Shown: positions 22,760 through 35,830, counted from the stretch's first letter. The stretch: DNA of 64,000 nucleotides from Caenorhabditis elegans (GCF_000002985.6 NC_003282.8:13144001-13208000), one strand, 5' to 3'. Numbers and translations: made by a program. Notes: generated by a model from the letters alone, not told the origin.

Positions 22760-25700
22760 TCTGTTTTTTGTAGATTATTTGCATAATAAACTGTATGTAG
22801 AAGTTGAAACTGCAAGATTGGCACGTTTTTGTTATGTTACTGGTTTTAAAAATTTTCAATTTAGTATATTTTGCACTTCAGAAGAGAACGTTTGAAGGTG
22901 GAATAGCGCTAGTGGGGAAATTGCTAAAAACTGCTCCAATGTTGCCAAAATTTTCAAATATCATGATATTATAAAACCTTTCTAAATTTTTCCGATTGCC
23001 GCGCACCTCTGGTTTGAATATTACTATTTGAAATTTTTTTTGTTCGATGACTTCCAAAAAGTGGCAAAGCTGATTGTGAGATTTTTCCCAATTTTCAAAA
23101 AATCATATGAAATTTTAAACTTTTATTTAAAAAATTTTACTGTGATACTTGGTTATTGCGGTGCCATAGGCATGTTTTAAATCAACTTCCGCAATAGCCC
23201 CTCCACCTTGAAAAAACTATTGTTCATAATGCTGATTTCAGGTTCAAACATGTTTAAGTATTTCAAAACTTTGGGTCAAGAGAAACAGCGGCTTACACCT
23301 CGCGGGTTGGTTTTTCGGAATTCAAAACTGACTCGCGAGATGTCGGCCGCTGTATTTATTTACCTGAGGGTTAAGAACTATTTCTAAATGTTTGAACCTT
23401 CATCGTGAGCAATAGTTTGTTAATTAAACTTTTCTCAAGAAAGTTTCTAGTTATACATACTGTTTGAAAGTTGTTCTAAGCCAACAAAAAATCCAAAAAC
23501 ACATATAAATTTGGTCATTACTGTAGGTCCCACCAATTATGTGCTGAAGTATTTTCCTCGGACGCGCCAACTAGAAAATGCGATGTTAAAAAATATTTCC
23601 TTTGGCATTCCAATCAAAAAACGACATATCGGAACATGGGTTCGTGAATCGAAAAGCCGTGTTATTCTTGACACTTCGCACGATCTATTGGAGCAGCTTG
23701 GAAGATGACCCTCTGTCTTGCACTCCGGTGGCTGCAGCAGCGGCGGCGGGGCGAGAAAGACAGTCCTGGAGGACAAATAGCCATAGTGTGTATGAAAACA
23801 AAGATGCGCCCTCCCGTCCCGAAACAATGAAAATGGAGAATGTCTTTTCAACTCTTAGTTCGTGTCAAAAAGCAACGCCTCGGCTTGACCCCCTCGGAGA
23901 CATTTACACAGACTGTATATACATACCTCAATGTAAAAAATGCATGCTTCTGACAAAAAACTTGCATTGTTTGTTGCCAAAAGCGGTGCGATTTCTTGGG
24001 CTCCGCGGTGGTGCTCTTCCCCTAGCGCCCTCTCTGCATAGAACTGACCATTCATCTATTTGTTTTTCTCTTTTTGTCGTCGATGTGAGACAGAGAGAGA
24101 GAGAGAGGCAACTGTCCATCGGTCTAGCCTTTGTTCCAGCGCCCCCCTTTTGCACCCCACCTTTCAATTTCTCAAGGGGCTCACAGTATCCTATCATTTT
24201 TGGAATGACACCCACTTGTGTCTCTAGCTCTTCATTTTTGTTTTTGCTTTTTTTTTTTAATTGTCGATCAACAAGCTATTGAAACATCAGATTTAATACC
24301 TCTTTTTTGAAGTTCGCCCCTCGAAGTTTTGGAAATCCTTATCCCCAAAATGTTTTCCAAATAAGAATATAACACTGAAACTACAGGTAAAAACTTACAG
24401 AAATTAAGAAGGAAATTATTTCGAACTTCTCTTTTCTGTGAGAATTGAATTTCCGTAGTGTTTTGTTTATTTTTAGTCAAAAATAATTTAAAAAATTCTG
24501 TTAAAAACTTCTGAAATTTTAGAATTTTTTTTACTCTGACAGGTAAATATGTTTTTTGAATACATATCTTACAATGTTAAATCTTGTCAGAAAATGTTTT
24601 TTTGAAATTTTTGTGTACAAATTCGAATTTTTTTACTATTAAAAAATTGATTTGTTTTCAAAGGAAAGTATTTCAGCTCACAATTAGAGCATCTTCAAGT
24701 TTTGGGGCTTTTTAGAAAATTTTAAGTTTTTTGACAAAAGATCTAAAATTGATCTAAATAGTGACAGTTTTTGGTTAGACTTTTTTGAAAAAAAATTAAA
24801 AAATTCCAAGACGTTTTCAAAATTTTCAACTACTCTTAAACATCCAAATATAGATGTTTAAACTTTTTTTAAAATTAATTAAAATGTTGTATGGGTTTTT
24901 CTTCTTTTTTTTAATTATACAATTTTTTTAAAAATTGACTAATTGTTCTTGAATTCCTGAGCAAAAAATGACATTGTTTCGATATTTTGCGTTATCTGGC
25001 ATCACATTGATTTTACTTGATTTGTCTTAAATACTTGATTTGAAACACTGCTTGTCCATTTCTCAGAAATTGTTTCTGTAAACTTGATAACTTTAAATTT
25101 GTCCTGAAAATCAATAATTCTACATTTACTCAAATTATTTTGCGGAAAACATTTTGAAAAGTTGACAAACAAAATTTAAGATAATATATCAAAGGTAAAA
25201 TAATGTTCTTTTAATCTTTTATTTCGGTGCCCAGCGCGAAATATCCAAAAGTAGGCCCCGCCCCAATTTTCGGCATTTCCTAGTTTTTGCATCAAATTTT
25301 CTTGAGTTTTATCAATATTATTTCTTCTTTTTTCCGTTAAATGTTATGTGATATGGAGCAATTTGAAACCAAACTTTTCACAAGTGTAAATGACTCATAA
25401 ATTCATGCATTTCCCACTTGAATTGCCACGTCATCACTCTTTCCACTTCAGAGTTCAGTTCCGTTAATGCTTGCCTTCTTCTTCTTGTTGTCCTTGCTTG
25501 TTCCTGATAAATGTCCAGTTCAAAATATCAAAAAATTCGCTTGCTGCGCCCTGAAGTGCGCGCCAAAAAAAGTGGGTCAAAATAGGAATCGAAGAGATTT
25601 AGAGATAGTATGTGCGTACTGTTGAGGTCTGTGTGCTCTGAAGAGCATGGCATCGGAGAGAGTATGCGAGACAGAGAGACGCAGAGAACATATGACAACA

Positions 25701-26583
25701 TTCCGGATGGAAGAAATAAGTCGAACCGGACGAGCGCGGCATGCTGCCCTACCGGTGGGGGCGAAAAAGAGCATCCGTTTTTGAACGGGTACTCCGCCCC
25801 AGCAATATCTGAACCCTTATTCTGTCGATTGCCTTTCTCGGAGAAGCATTCATTGTTTTCTAATTAGAAACATGTTTTGTGTTTGCTGGGATTTAAAAAT
25901 TTGATTATTTTGCAATAACTCTGCAAATTTTTTTCTGATTTTCAGAAAATAAAGTGTGTATTTTTGCATTACCATGTAGCCGGGATGAATTTATCCCTCA
26001 CTTGAATTTTGTTAAAACACTTTCTTGGTTTTTTTTACTGAAAAATTTCAGACTAGTGCTAGAAATCCCCTCTAATGCCTGGCCTACTTTTGCAACGTGG
26101 CCGAGAAAAGAGAAAACTCATTCAAAACTTGTTTTTTGTAGTTAAAAACTTTCCCTTTTTACAATTTTTTTTGAATTTTTAAGGAGACAAATTGAAAAAT
26201 AAATGAATTTTTTTAATACAAAAATTTGAAAAATTAGATTTTTCAAAAAAATCAGAAACTGTATAGATTTCCTCAGAAAAAATAGGATTCTGGAAATTTA
26301 AAAATTATTATAATTTAGAGGAGTAAAAAATATTCATTTTAAAAAATTAAGAAAAACCAAAAAAACATTTTTAAAAAAGAAAAATCTTCAGACAGAGAAT
26401 TTTTATAAATTTTGAAAAATTGTTTCAATTCAATGAGTCTTTATATTTTCATCTATTTATCTATTCTTCCCACGAAATATTTTCCTTTCAAGACCAACTT
26501 TTCAAAACTACATCCTTTTAAATTTCCCATGTTTATGTTTTTCAGGCTTAATTCATACGTCACTCGGGTACACATTTTGAAAC
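22760..26583. other. 3.8-kb intergenic region between the SCP gene and nas-14
   Basis: No gene is supported. It holds the SCP 3' flank, an imperfect palindrome at 23.2-23.43 kb, a GC-richer block at 23.70-24.20 kb with a GAGAGAGA run, long AT-rich sequence, and a second GC-richer block at 25.57-25.85 kb with AGAGAGACGCAGAGA. The two GC-richer blocks may be promoter or enhancer sequence for nas-14. An open frame of 226 codons across the first block is discussed under rejected items. Confidence 0.55.
23205..23430. repeat. Imperfect palindrome with a strong central hairpin
   Basis: The core at 23288-23354 folds as a 29-bp stem with about two mismatches around a 9-nt loop (CAGCGGCTTACACCTCGCG against CGCGAGATGTCGGCCGCTG). 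Weaker pairing continues outward: AACTATTGTTCA and GGTTCAAACATG on the left, GTTTGAACC and AATAGTTTG on the right. A fold-back element is the simplest reading. Confidence 0.65.
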
Positions 26584-29500
26584 ATGAGGTTACTGTATTC
26601 ACTTTTCCATTGCTCCGCATTTCTCGTTGGCTTCACACTTTCCGTCGGTGTCCTGCCGATTCCAAATGAACACGCTGCGAGTATTAAGGCAAAGTTTGAT
26701 GGTAACTGATAATTCTATAAGGAAATTAAAATTTAAAAAAACCTAATTTTCAGACTACGCAGAGCACTATCTTTTGCCCGAAGATTTTCACAATGCAGAA
26801 ACCGCACCGGTTAAAAAACCAACAGACGCCGAGATCGAGTCAATGCAAAATTCGCTTCTTTTCGAAGGAGATATTATGGGAGTTCCTGAAATTGAAAAGT
26901 CGGATATTCTGAAGAGACTCAGAGATGATCCACTTCTCGATGAAGACGAGATTTTTAGAAAACCTGTGAGTTTTCGGGTTTAGAATTTGTGAAATATGAT
27001 GAAAATGGTTGTGGCCATTATTTGGGCGGAGTATGACAATAAGTCACACCCAGAAAATGGGGAAAATGGGAAATATGAGCAGAGTCAGTTTTGTCCCAGA
27101 TACGTCCAACGAAAAAAATTGCCAAAAAATGGGCGTGTTCTCGGGTTCTCAATTTTTTTTCGAAAAAATTATATGAATGGTCCAAATTAGCAGAAAAACT
27201 AGTCTTTTTAAAGGTTTTTCAAAAAAAAACCTATTATTTTCAGTTCCACAGTGCCTTGAACTTGGTGACCTATCCCGACAAGCTCTGGCCGGAGGGACAA
27301 GTTCCATATATGCTGGAAGAAGGAATGACTAATGAGTAAATACATCCCTTTTTGAAAACGAATTAAAATTTTTTAAAAATATTTTCCAGTCAAAGAACAG
27401 CAATTGCTCAAGCATTTGATGAGTACAAAACGAAGACATGTGTTCGATTTGTTCCTAAAACTGACGATGATTTTGATTATATTTATGTGAAGAGAAATGT
27501 TGCTTTTGGATGCTCTTCGTATGTTGGCAGAGCTGGTGGAAATCAGACTGTGTCGTTGGAGGTTGATAAGTGCTTTTCGAAGGTAAGAAAAAATGAGCAG
27601 CCGACGCAAATGGAGGCCCGTAACGTGAAAAAATCTAAAAATAATTATCAAAAATGCAAGAAATTCGATATCTGGTTTTTTGGAAAATCGACAAAAAAAG
27701 GCTTTTAGAAGGAAAACCAAAATTCTTAATTTTTCGAGTTGTTTTTTTTCAAAAAAATCCAATCGGATTTTTTTCAATTCTGACTTTTTTTTTGCTTTTT
27801 TAAATTAAAATCAAAAAACTGACTTTTTTTTTCATTTTCAAACTTTTAAACCTTTTAAAAACTCTGAAATGTTGGGAAAAAATAGAAAAAAATATAGCTT
27901 TATTGAAATTTTGTTTAAATTTATTCAAAAAATTCAAAAGTTTAGAACTGGCTAAAAAGTATAGATAGCTTTTCAATTTTCAAAAAAAATGTTTCCTGAA
28001 AAAAAACATTCTAAAAATTCTTAAATTTTTTAATTCAAAACTCTTAAGTTAAACTTTAAAAAATTTAAAAAAAAATGGAAAAAAAAAGAAAACGATTTAT
28101 AACAAAAATTTCGAGTTTTTTACAATTTTTATATAGAAAATCTAAAATAGCTTGATTTTTTTTAAAATACGTTAAAATTCCAGGGAATAATTGCTCACGA
28201 ACTGATGCACGCTCTAGGATTCTTCCACGAACATTCACGAACCGATCGAGACGATTTCGTAGATATAAACGAGGATAATATTCGACCAGGAATGATGCGT
28301 AATTTTGAAAAGTATCCAAGAAAAATTATTGATTCACTTGGAATGCCATATGACTACGAGTCTGTCATGCATTATCATAAGTTGGCATTCTCCAGAAATG
28401 GTAAACCAACTATTATTCCAAAGGACAATGAAGCAGATGTTGGACAGAGATATAAGCTTTCTGAGATGGATTCTAAGAAGGTTAATAAGCTTTATCAATG
28501 TGGAGAGTATTCGAAAACATCGTCAACTACAACTACTACAACCACTACAACCACTACAACCACTACAGAGGAGCCAACTACAACTACTGAAGTGGAGGAG
28601 AAGCCGAAGGATAAGAAGGTGTCAAGTACGACGACTACAACTAAGAAACCGACTACTACAACTACAACTACGCCAAAACCAGTGGAAAGATCCAGAAATA
28701 AGAGTTAGTTTTTCGTATAACGGTATTTGGGACTGATTTAGCACACATCATAGGATGCAAACTCAGTACATCACATTTGACGAGCAAGTATTTTAGATTA
28801 CCTATGGAAAAACTTTATTTTGTACTAAATTTTAGTCCTAATTTTTTCTGAGCTAACGAAATTTCTGGGCCTGACTTTTTAATTATGAAGAGCATTTTAC
28901 AGCGTTTTAAAATTTTATGAAAGTCAAATGTTCTAGTAATTTTGGTATACAGATCTCAGTAAAAATTAACTTGGGCGTTAAATGTGGTACATTTTGTGTG
29001 ATGTTTGCACCGAAATTGCGGACTGAATGCATCACAGTTGACGAACAAATTTAGAAAAAAAAAGAACATTATAATTGTATGTAGTCACGACTTTTTCAAA
29101 GCAATTTTTTTTTGCGAAAATGCCAACCAGCTGAGCAAATTTTGAAGCTCAGGTTTTGGTTTTTTTTTTTTGAAAAATATTTTTCAGTGGATTTGAATTT
29201 GTATCTGACGTATAAAAGTGAAAACTGGAATAAATTAAAATAGTTTCCAAAATTTAAAAAAATCTAAAAAAAATCAGAACGTGGAAAAAATATTGAAAAA
29301 TTTGCTCAATTTTCCAGAATGCGAAGATCTCAATGCTCATTGTGGAATGTGGGAGCAGCTTGGTCACTGCCAGCATTCTGTGAAATACATGGCCCACTAT
29401 TGCCGAAAAGCTTGTAATCTCTGCGAAGTCGAGGTCACAACAACCACCACAACCACCCCCAAACCAGTACCACGTAACAAGGAAAAAGAGAACAAGTCGG

Positions 29501-29694
29501 CATCGTCAACGACACGTGGCACCTCTACTGCCACATCTACAACTCCCAAAACGACGACGACAACGACGTCAGCTCCAAAAGAAAAATGTGAAGATAAGAA
29601 CTTGTTCTGCAGTTATTGGGCAAAGATCGGAGAGTGTAATAGTGAGAGCAAGTTTATGAAAATATTCTGTAAAGCTTCGTGTGGGAAGTGTTAA
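26584..29694 (+). CDS. nas-14: Astacin-family metalloprotease with C-terminal ShK modules
   Basis: Exons 26584-26701, 26754-26965, 27244-27335, 27390-27582, 28184-28703 and 29318-29694 give 503 aa. Order: signal peptide ([21 protein letters not shown]), a propeptide, the astacin catalytic domain with zinc site [18 protein letters not shown] and Met-turn SVMHY, then a Thr-rich linker, an ShK-type six-cysteine module (starting CEDLNAHC, ending CNLC), a second Thr-rich linker and a second ShK module ending CKASCGKC. The zinc ligands and catalytic Glu are intact, so a secreted active protease is expected. Substrate unknown. ShK modules here are structural domains of the protease family. No EGF or CUB domain is present. 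The large fifth exon begins exactly at the zinc-binding helix. Confidence 0.93.
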
Positions 29695-29708
29695 GCTCTG
29701 TTGTTATA

Positions 29709-29973
29709 GGGTGATCACAAAGTGTTAGAATATTTTCGCGTAAGATTTGATGCATTGACGGCAAGTAGATTTGATCTACACCATTCTCACGGTTCGGAAA
29801 AAGGCACGCAATTTTTGAAAATAACTAAAAAAAATCAACTTGTTTAAACCAAAGGCTTTGTTTTAAAACGCGCTCCCATCCGATTGCGCGGAGTTCGATT
29901 TGTGTAGATCAAAACTATTTGCATCACCAGTGCATCAGATTCTACGCGAAAAAATAACGCTTTCCGATCACTC
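29709..29973. repeat. Palindromic element just 3' of nas-14
   Basis: The left arm has GTGATCACAAAGTGTTAGAA and TTTTCGCGTAAGATTTGATG. The right arm has the inverse: CATCAGATTCTACGCGAAAA, then AACGCTTTCCGATCAC. It starts 15 bp after the nas-14 stop codon, so it probably lies in the 3' UTR. Confidence 0.75.
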
Positions 29974-30274
29974 TTACCTAAATTCATTGTACCATATTTA
30001 TTCCGGGTTTCCGTGTCCGTTTTCTTTCATTGAACCAAATCCGGTTCTACCCCATCCCGTTTTGTCATTTCTTCTCAAAAAAATGTCTTTCAAATTGTAA
30101 CGACCATGTCGTAGTGTGTGTGTACCCTCACAAGTTGTATATCAAATTTCACCTAATCTCTTTGATAAATTATTTATAATACACAAATATAATGAACAAA
30201 TAAACATACCTAATGAAAGAGAAAAGTTGAAAATGAAAGAATAATGGAAAATATACAATTTCTACTCGTTTTGT

Positions 30275-33200
30275 TCAGAAAATACCAAGAACTGTGTCGT
30301 TGGCTAGACCCATATCGTACAGTTGTTTCAGTTTTACAAGTGTGGCATTCTCGTCGAATGTTTCGAAAACTGATGGAGCAGTGAAGATTATTCCTGAAAT
30401 GTATTGCTCATTTTTAAATTTTATCTGCTATATGCTTGCCTGCTTACATGCCTACCTCTTGCCTACCTACGGACCTCATGTCTGTCTAAATGCCTACATG
30501 TCAACTTCATACCTACCTACAAGTCTATGTCATACCTGCCAACCTGACACACCTACTATATACTTGCCGACCTTCATGAACACCTTACACCTACGTTATT
30601 AATTTCTCATGCATACCTTCGTACACGCTGGCCTCATGCCTACCTACATGCCCTCACGCGTATTTAATGCAGACTTGCTCTATTATTTTCTACTGCATAC
30701 CTACTATGTGCTTTCCTGCTTACAAGTCTACGTTACGCCTGCCTAATTGAACGCCTGCCATATGATTGCCTGTTTACGGCCAACCTCACGCATGCCTGTG
30801 TGATTATTCGCCTACTTCATACCTGACTGCCTTTTTGCCTTTTTTTAATGAGGATATGGTATGTTTTTAATCAAATTTTCAATAAAAATATGATTTTGTA
30901 AACGGTTTCCTGGTTAAACTACGCGTTCAAAACTTTATTCCCAAATTTTTTTTTACAAAGCTTACCTATCGTTCCACCAACTGTTGCCCCAAAGAACCCG
31001 TACAACAAAAACCGATCCACGACGCTTGCAATGAACTTCCAATCATCTCGGAACTGAAATTATGAAAGTTTTAGTCGTTTTGAGTAGGTGTTTGCAAAAT
31101 CATACTACGGGGAAACCACTTTATTGGGTTAATTTTCGCTTTAGTTTCTATAAAATGGGAACTTTCTCCCCCACGTTTTCTATTTCATATATTACTCACC
31201 TGCTTTGTAATCTCTTCGTCTCTGCGATTTTCCGTGATAAACTCAATAGCATCGATTGCTCGTTGAGCTTCAGGCGACAGCTCATCATCCAGCTCATCAC
31301 TTTGTATTCTCACCCTCCTACAGCTATCTCTGAAAATCATTAGAGTATTAGAAAAAGCAACATTTGAAAGCTCGTACTGATTATGAGTATGCCGGCATAA
31401 TGGATGATGTTCTCCTGATCTCATTGGATTTTCTTCGACACTTGGACCAGTTTCCAGTAGTCTCCGATGACTCCGCTGTATCACATTTTTCCGGTGCGGA
31501 CGCTGCATGCACATCAGTAATGGGAGAATCTGAAATTAACATTTTACTTGTGAGGATTTCAGAATTTTGGTTTTTTTTTAGTTTTTCAATCAATTTTTTT
31601 TTGAAAATAAATAGCAGAAAGCATTCTTTTTTGGTTTTTTGGTTGGTCGAAAAAATACCTTACATTTTAAAATAATCATTTCAATCCTACCTTTTCGTTT
31701 TAAACTTTAAATCAACTTTTTTCCGAATATCGAAAAACGAATGTTTCTTTTTTAGAATTTGGTTTTTCATTCATTTTTCGGAAAATATGTAAAAAAAAAA
31801 TTAAAAAATAGAAATTCGATTTTTCGTACTTTTTAAATAAAATTTGTCTTAAAAATGTGTTGTTTTATTATTTTGAATTTATTTTATCTTAAACTTTCTC
31901 GTTAATCAAAGTACAATTTAATGAAAATTGATTTTTTCGTGTATTTTTCGAAACATTTCTTTTTATTTTTTGGAAAAACTAAAATTTTTGTTGATACCAA
32001 AAATTTTAATCTGGAAATTCTGCATTAAAAAATTTATTTCCAAATTTCTTTTTTTTTAGGAAAAAATAGGAAATAAGGAAATGTATGACTTTTTAATTTT
32101 GAAATACATTAGTTAATTTAAGAACTTTTTCAAAAACTCACATCAAGGAAAACTTTCCTAACCCAAGGTGGTAATCGATGGGTAATTGGGCTTCTAAAAT
32201 AGATATTACAAATGATAGTTGTCACCATAATAGTAATGATATTGAGCACAAAAGTGAGCAAAAGATACTTTGCAACCAGTGGAATTGACGAAGATGTTGG
32301 TGGTAGAATTTTGGAGACAAGAAGCAGGAACACAACAATTGACAGAAGTACATTCATTGTTAATCCCATTTTTTCTCCGGAAGCTGTTGGCAAATAGAAT
32401 ACTGTTACATTGAGGAATGCCATTAAAACTGTTGGAAGAATCAGTACAACTGTGTAGAAAAGTGTTTTCCGTCGTATTCTGATTTGGAATTCAATGCGAC
32501 TTCTGTCAGATGTCAGCACAGCTGGACCATCCATCATATCCCATATGGAACTTGTCGAATATTCCGAAAAATCGACACGGTCCGAAGTGAGAAAGTCGAG
32601 CTTGATTTCGTCTCTGTTGTACTGGAAAATATTGGAGTTTAAAATTTTTTTAATTAGAAAATTTGTACAGTTTTATTTTTTAAAAATTAATATCAAGTTT
32701 GTCTACTTTAGTAAATAAAATTTTGTTTAAAAAATTCAAAAATTCCACAATTACATATATTCAAAAAATTATTTTGTATTTTTTATTGGCTAACCAAAAA
32801 ACCTCATTTTAAATCTTTCAAAAATTAATTTCAGAATTTTTTGAATTATTCGAGTTTCTAGCGCTAAGTTTCTAGAGAAAAAGTTACAAGCTGAAAATGT
32901 CGAGTGTTTTTTGCCTCTGTTGAACAGCAAATTATTAGACATTCAGGAATAAAGTCTAAATACATTTTGAAAATTTCATTGAATATAATTATTTCAAGTT
33001 TAACTTTTTTTTCGAATTATAACATTTTTAAAGTTACAAATTATCGATTTTTGGGACACAAAACATTTTTTTAACTCAACAGTTTTGATTTCCAATTTGG
33101 ATGTTTAAACGAGTTTTTTAAATATTAAAAAAAAAGGTTTTCTTCGATTTCAATTATTTCAGAAACTCTTTTTTCCAATTGTTAATTTTTTTTTCTAAAA

Positions 33201-35146
33201 AACAATTTAAAATCAAAATAAAAATAAAACATTCAGATTCTCACCGTCCAGCTTCCAAAAGTCAAACTGCATAGCTGATCATCAAATGGGAAGAACTCGA
33301 CGTCAATAATGCAACTGCTCTTGTATATTGCCGGTGGAACCCAGAGAACTGTTCCAGTGCTCAAAATGAGCACATTGCACATAAAGGATACTTCGTAGTT
33401 CCCGTCGGCGCTGAAATATATAGATTTGAGTATATAACCTGTTATTCAACATACTTATTGAAAAGAACAATATCTGGAAGCCAAACTTTCTCGGGTGCAA
33501 CTCGAATCTGTGTAATGTTCGCATAATCTCTGGGATCCCATTTCAATTGAAAATCGTCCCATTTCATAGTCAACCACACATTTGTGTGCATTACTTGCTC
33601 TTTTTCATCGACGTTGATCAGTAAAACAAGTTGCATTCCGATTTTGACAATCATCGGAAGTTCCGATCGATTTCTGACTGGTTGAACGAGAGAGTTGTAT
33701 CCACGGAATAGGTCGACCATCAGGCGATCCTCGGCATCGATGTCTTCACACGTGGAATGGTTCCGGAGGGATACTGAAATTGTTCGAATATTAACGTGTG
33801 TTTTGGGTATAAGGGAAAGATTTTGAAATCTTACAGTATCATCCTTTTGCTTATATGTATATTTTTGCAGGCCCGTGTGTGGCGCAAGGCGGTAGGTATT
33901 TTTGTGCCTATTTTTGTGCCCACAGGGTGAAGACTCCAAAAAGAGCATCCCCGTGTGTTCCCTTTCCTCCAAAAATTTCATGACTCGTTTTCGGCATGTT
34001 CTTTCCACTTTTTCCTTTTCCATTTTTCTGACATACTACTTTTTGTGGCCCATCATGCACACACCGCCTCGTCCACTCGCCGTCTACCTAATCCCCCACC
34101 AGCCATCAAAATAAATCCGCGTTTGTGGTGCAAAATGGACCAGAGAGACTCCTCGTTAACTTTTAGTGTGTTTGTCATTCTTTTTCAGGTTACGCACACA
34201 CACACACATTCATTTTTGAGCGGAAGAGAAAATGGGAAGAAGAAAGCAGTGTTCTTGTCACAAATTGTCATACGAACTGCCCCGCCGATTATGTATCAAG
34301 GGAATTGAAAAAGAACTGAAAAGGGGAAAAGGGGACATGATGGACCGATTTATGTCGTGAAAAAGTTTACAGCTTACAAAATTTATTATTATTATAATTT
34401 GCAATTCTGCAAAATGCAAAAATTCTCAAAAAACAATGTGGAAACTTTAGTAATTATAAAATCGATTTTAAACACCCTTGTAAACCCAGAAATATTATTT
34501 CTGCAAATTTTTTCACTTTGCGCGTAAAATATGGTGTCTCAGGTACGTACTGAAAATAGTATGAATGCACTGACCTCACTTATTTCTGCGGTTTTTTTTT
34601 CAGTTTTGCGCGCCAAATGTAATGTAAATGTAATGGTACGTACCCAATACACCAGATTTGACGCGCAAAATAAAGTATTGCTGTTTTGTTGGTAATAGTT
34701 ATCAAAAGTATTATTCATCCCATGCTCTCAGAAAATCCTTCCCCGCCAAACAATAGAAGGCTCCTATGCCAAGCGAAGTGGAAATGTACGTCCATTATGG
34801 AAACAGGGATTTCAGGAGCAACACACCTCATCAATTTGGGTGGTCTTGACTAATTGAATTGGGTGGTCGACGAGAGTGTCTATGCCACCCAAGAAATAAA
34901 TAGTGAGCCCTAGACATTGTGCCAAAACTATCTCACTTCGAAAAGGCCGTGTGTTTTTTTTAAAATAAAATCAAAAAACCGAGATGCCATAATTAAGGAG
35001 CAATGCTTATAATTTGAACACCCAATTCAATATCTGATCAGTCTATCAAAACTATGTTCGTCACAAAACAACTAACCTGCCAAAAACACAAGAAAACCGA
35101 GCCATGTTCCTCCTGCACCACATCCTCCACCACCTCCTAACATCAT
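30275..35146 (-). CDS. lev-1: Nicotinic acetylcholine receptor non-alpha subunit LEV-1 (507 aa)
   Basis: Minus-strand exons: 35077-35146, 33455-33773, 33245-33410, 32142-32621, 31378-31529, 31200-31329, 30966-31053 and 30275-30393 (1524 nt). The ligand-binding domain contains the Cys-loop (two Cys separated by 13 residues, [13 protein letters not shown]). Transmembrane helices M1-M3 lie in the 480-bp exon ([20 protein letters not shown], then [17 protein letters not shown]), a basic intracellular loop follows, and M4 is split by the last intron ([17 protein letters not shown]). There is no vicinal Cys pair in loop C, so it is a non-alpha subunit. LEV-1 joins UNC-29, UNC-38, UNC-63 and LEV-8 in the levamisole-sensitive muscle receptor. 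The N terminus is glycine-rich, with only a short hydrophobic segment, which is weak for a signal peptide. Intron 7 holds a minisatellite and intron 1 is 1.3 kb. Confidence 0.96.
30420..30845. repeat. Degenerate TGCCTACCTAC minisatellite in lev-1 intron 7
   Basis: About 425 bp of imperfect units built on CTTGCCTACCTAC, CATGCCTAC and similar. A related GGTAGGCA/GCCTACCT cluster occupies 45.87-46.13 kb in intron 1 of the membrane-protein gene. Confidence 0.85.
34510..34682. repeat. Palindromic element of the GACGCGCAAAATA family (partial copy) in lev-1 intron 1
   Basis: The left side has TTGCGCGTAAAATATGGTGT, the right side CACCAGATTTGACGCGCAAAATA. It is shorter than the other copies and the ACTACAGTA core is missing. 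Confidence 0.6.
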
Positions 35147-35471
35147 TCTCTCTAGAGAAAATAGATGTTCAGCTCATTAGAAGTGCGATGAAAGGAGCAA
35201 AGAAAGTTTTAATAATAATGGGAAAGAATGAGTGATTTTCGAGTGGCCGGAAGAGGAGCTCTTCGAGTTCTTTTGTCAGTAAAAGAATCAGTGCCGCTTT
35301 CAAAGATTGTTCGAGTCTCGCAGAAAAAATAAGTGATATAGAGGAGAAGTGAGCAGCAGCAGAGACCGGGAGGGGACACACGCAATAAACACAAGAAAAA
35401 GAGAAAAGAAATGAGTCCCGCCGCCAGTGTGTAAAAGTGTGGCCGGTGGACCACGCCTCAAGGCTTCTCCT

Positions 35472-35830
35472 CAACTTGCACCAACTGTTCTTCAAGACAT
35501 CTGATTCTGTCCGGTGAGGAATGATAATAATAGTACGTATTTTAATTTTCAGATATTGGTAGAATCTGTGGAAATTCTTCACAGAAATGGTTTTTCAAAA
35601 AAACGTGGCTTGGCCTAAGCCTAACTCTAAGCCTAAACCTAAGCCAACTACTAACTGTTCTTGAAGACATCTGATTTTGTCCGTTGAGGAATAAAAATAA
35701 TACGTGTTTTGATTTTTAAGCCAGTGTACATACTTCTGAATTTTGCTCAGAAATGGTTTCGCATCGAAAAGTATTTTCGAAAAGCTAGGAGTAAGCTTAA
35801 GACTAAATATAAGACTCTCTCAGAGGTATC
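35472..35830. repeat. Tandem duplication carrying telomere-like repeats upstream of lev-1
   Basis: Two direct copies of about 173 bp. Copy 1 begins near 35475 (AACTGTTCTTCAAGACATCT), copy 2 near 35650 (AACTGTTCTTGAAGACATCT); both continue with GATT(C/T)TGTCCG(G/T)TGAGGAAT and end at CAGAAATGGTTT. Copy 1 is followed by clear TAAGCC units (35611-35645), copy 2 by degenerate ones (about 35788-35812). Confidence 0.8.

Noticed and set aside
23602-24282. 226-codon open frame on the plus strand
   Set aside because: Starts at a TTG, has alanine and proline runs and CT-rich ends from low-complexity DNA, no splice partners and no recognisable domain. Open frames on the opposite strand overlap it. Better read as GC-richer noncoding sequence.
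33442-34023. Extended 193-codon version of a lev-1 exon
   Set aside because: The part above 33773 is intron 1. The acceptor TTTCAG and the known LEV-1 sequence define the exon as 33455-33773.
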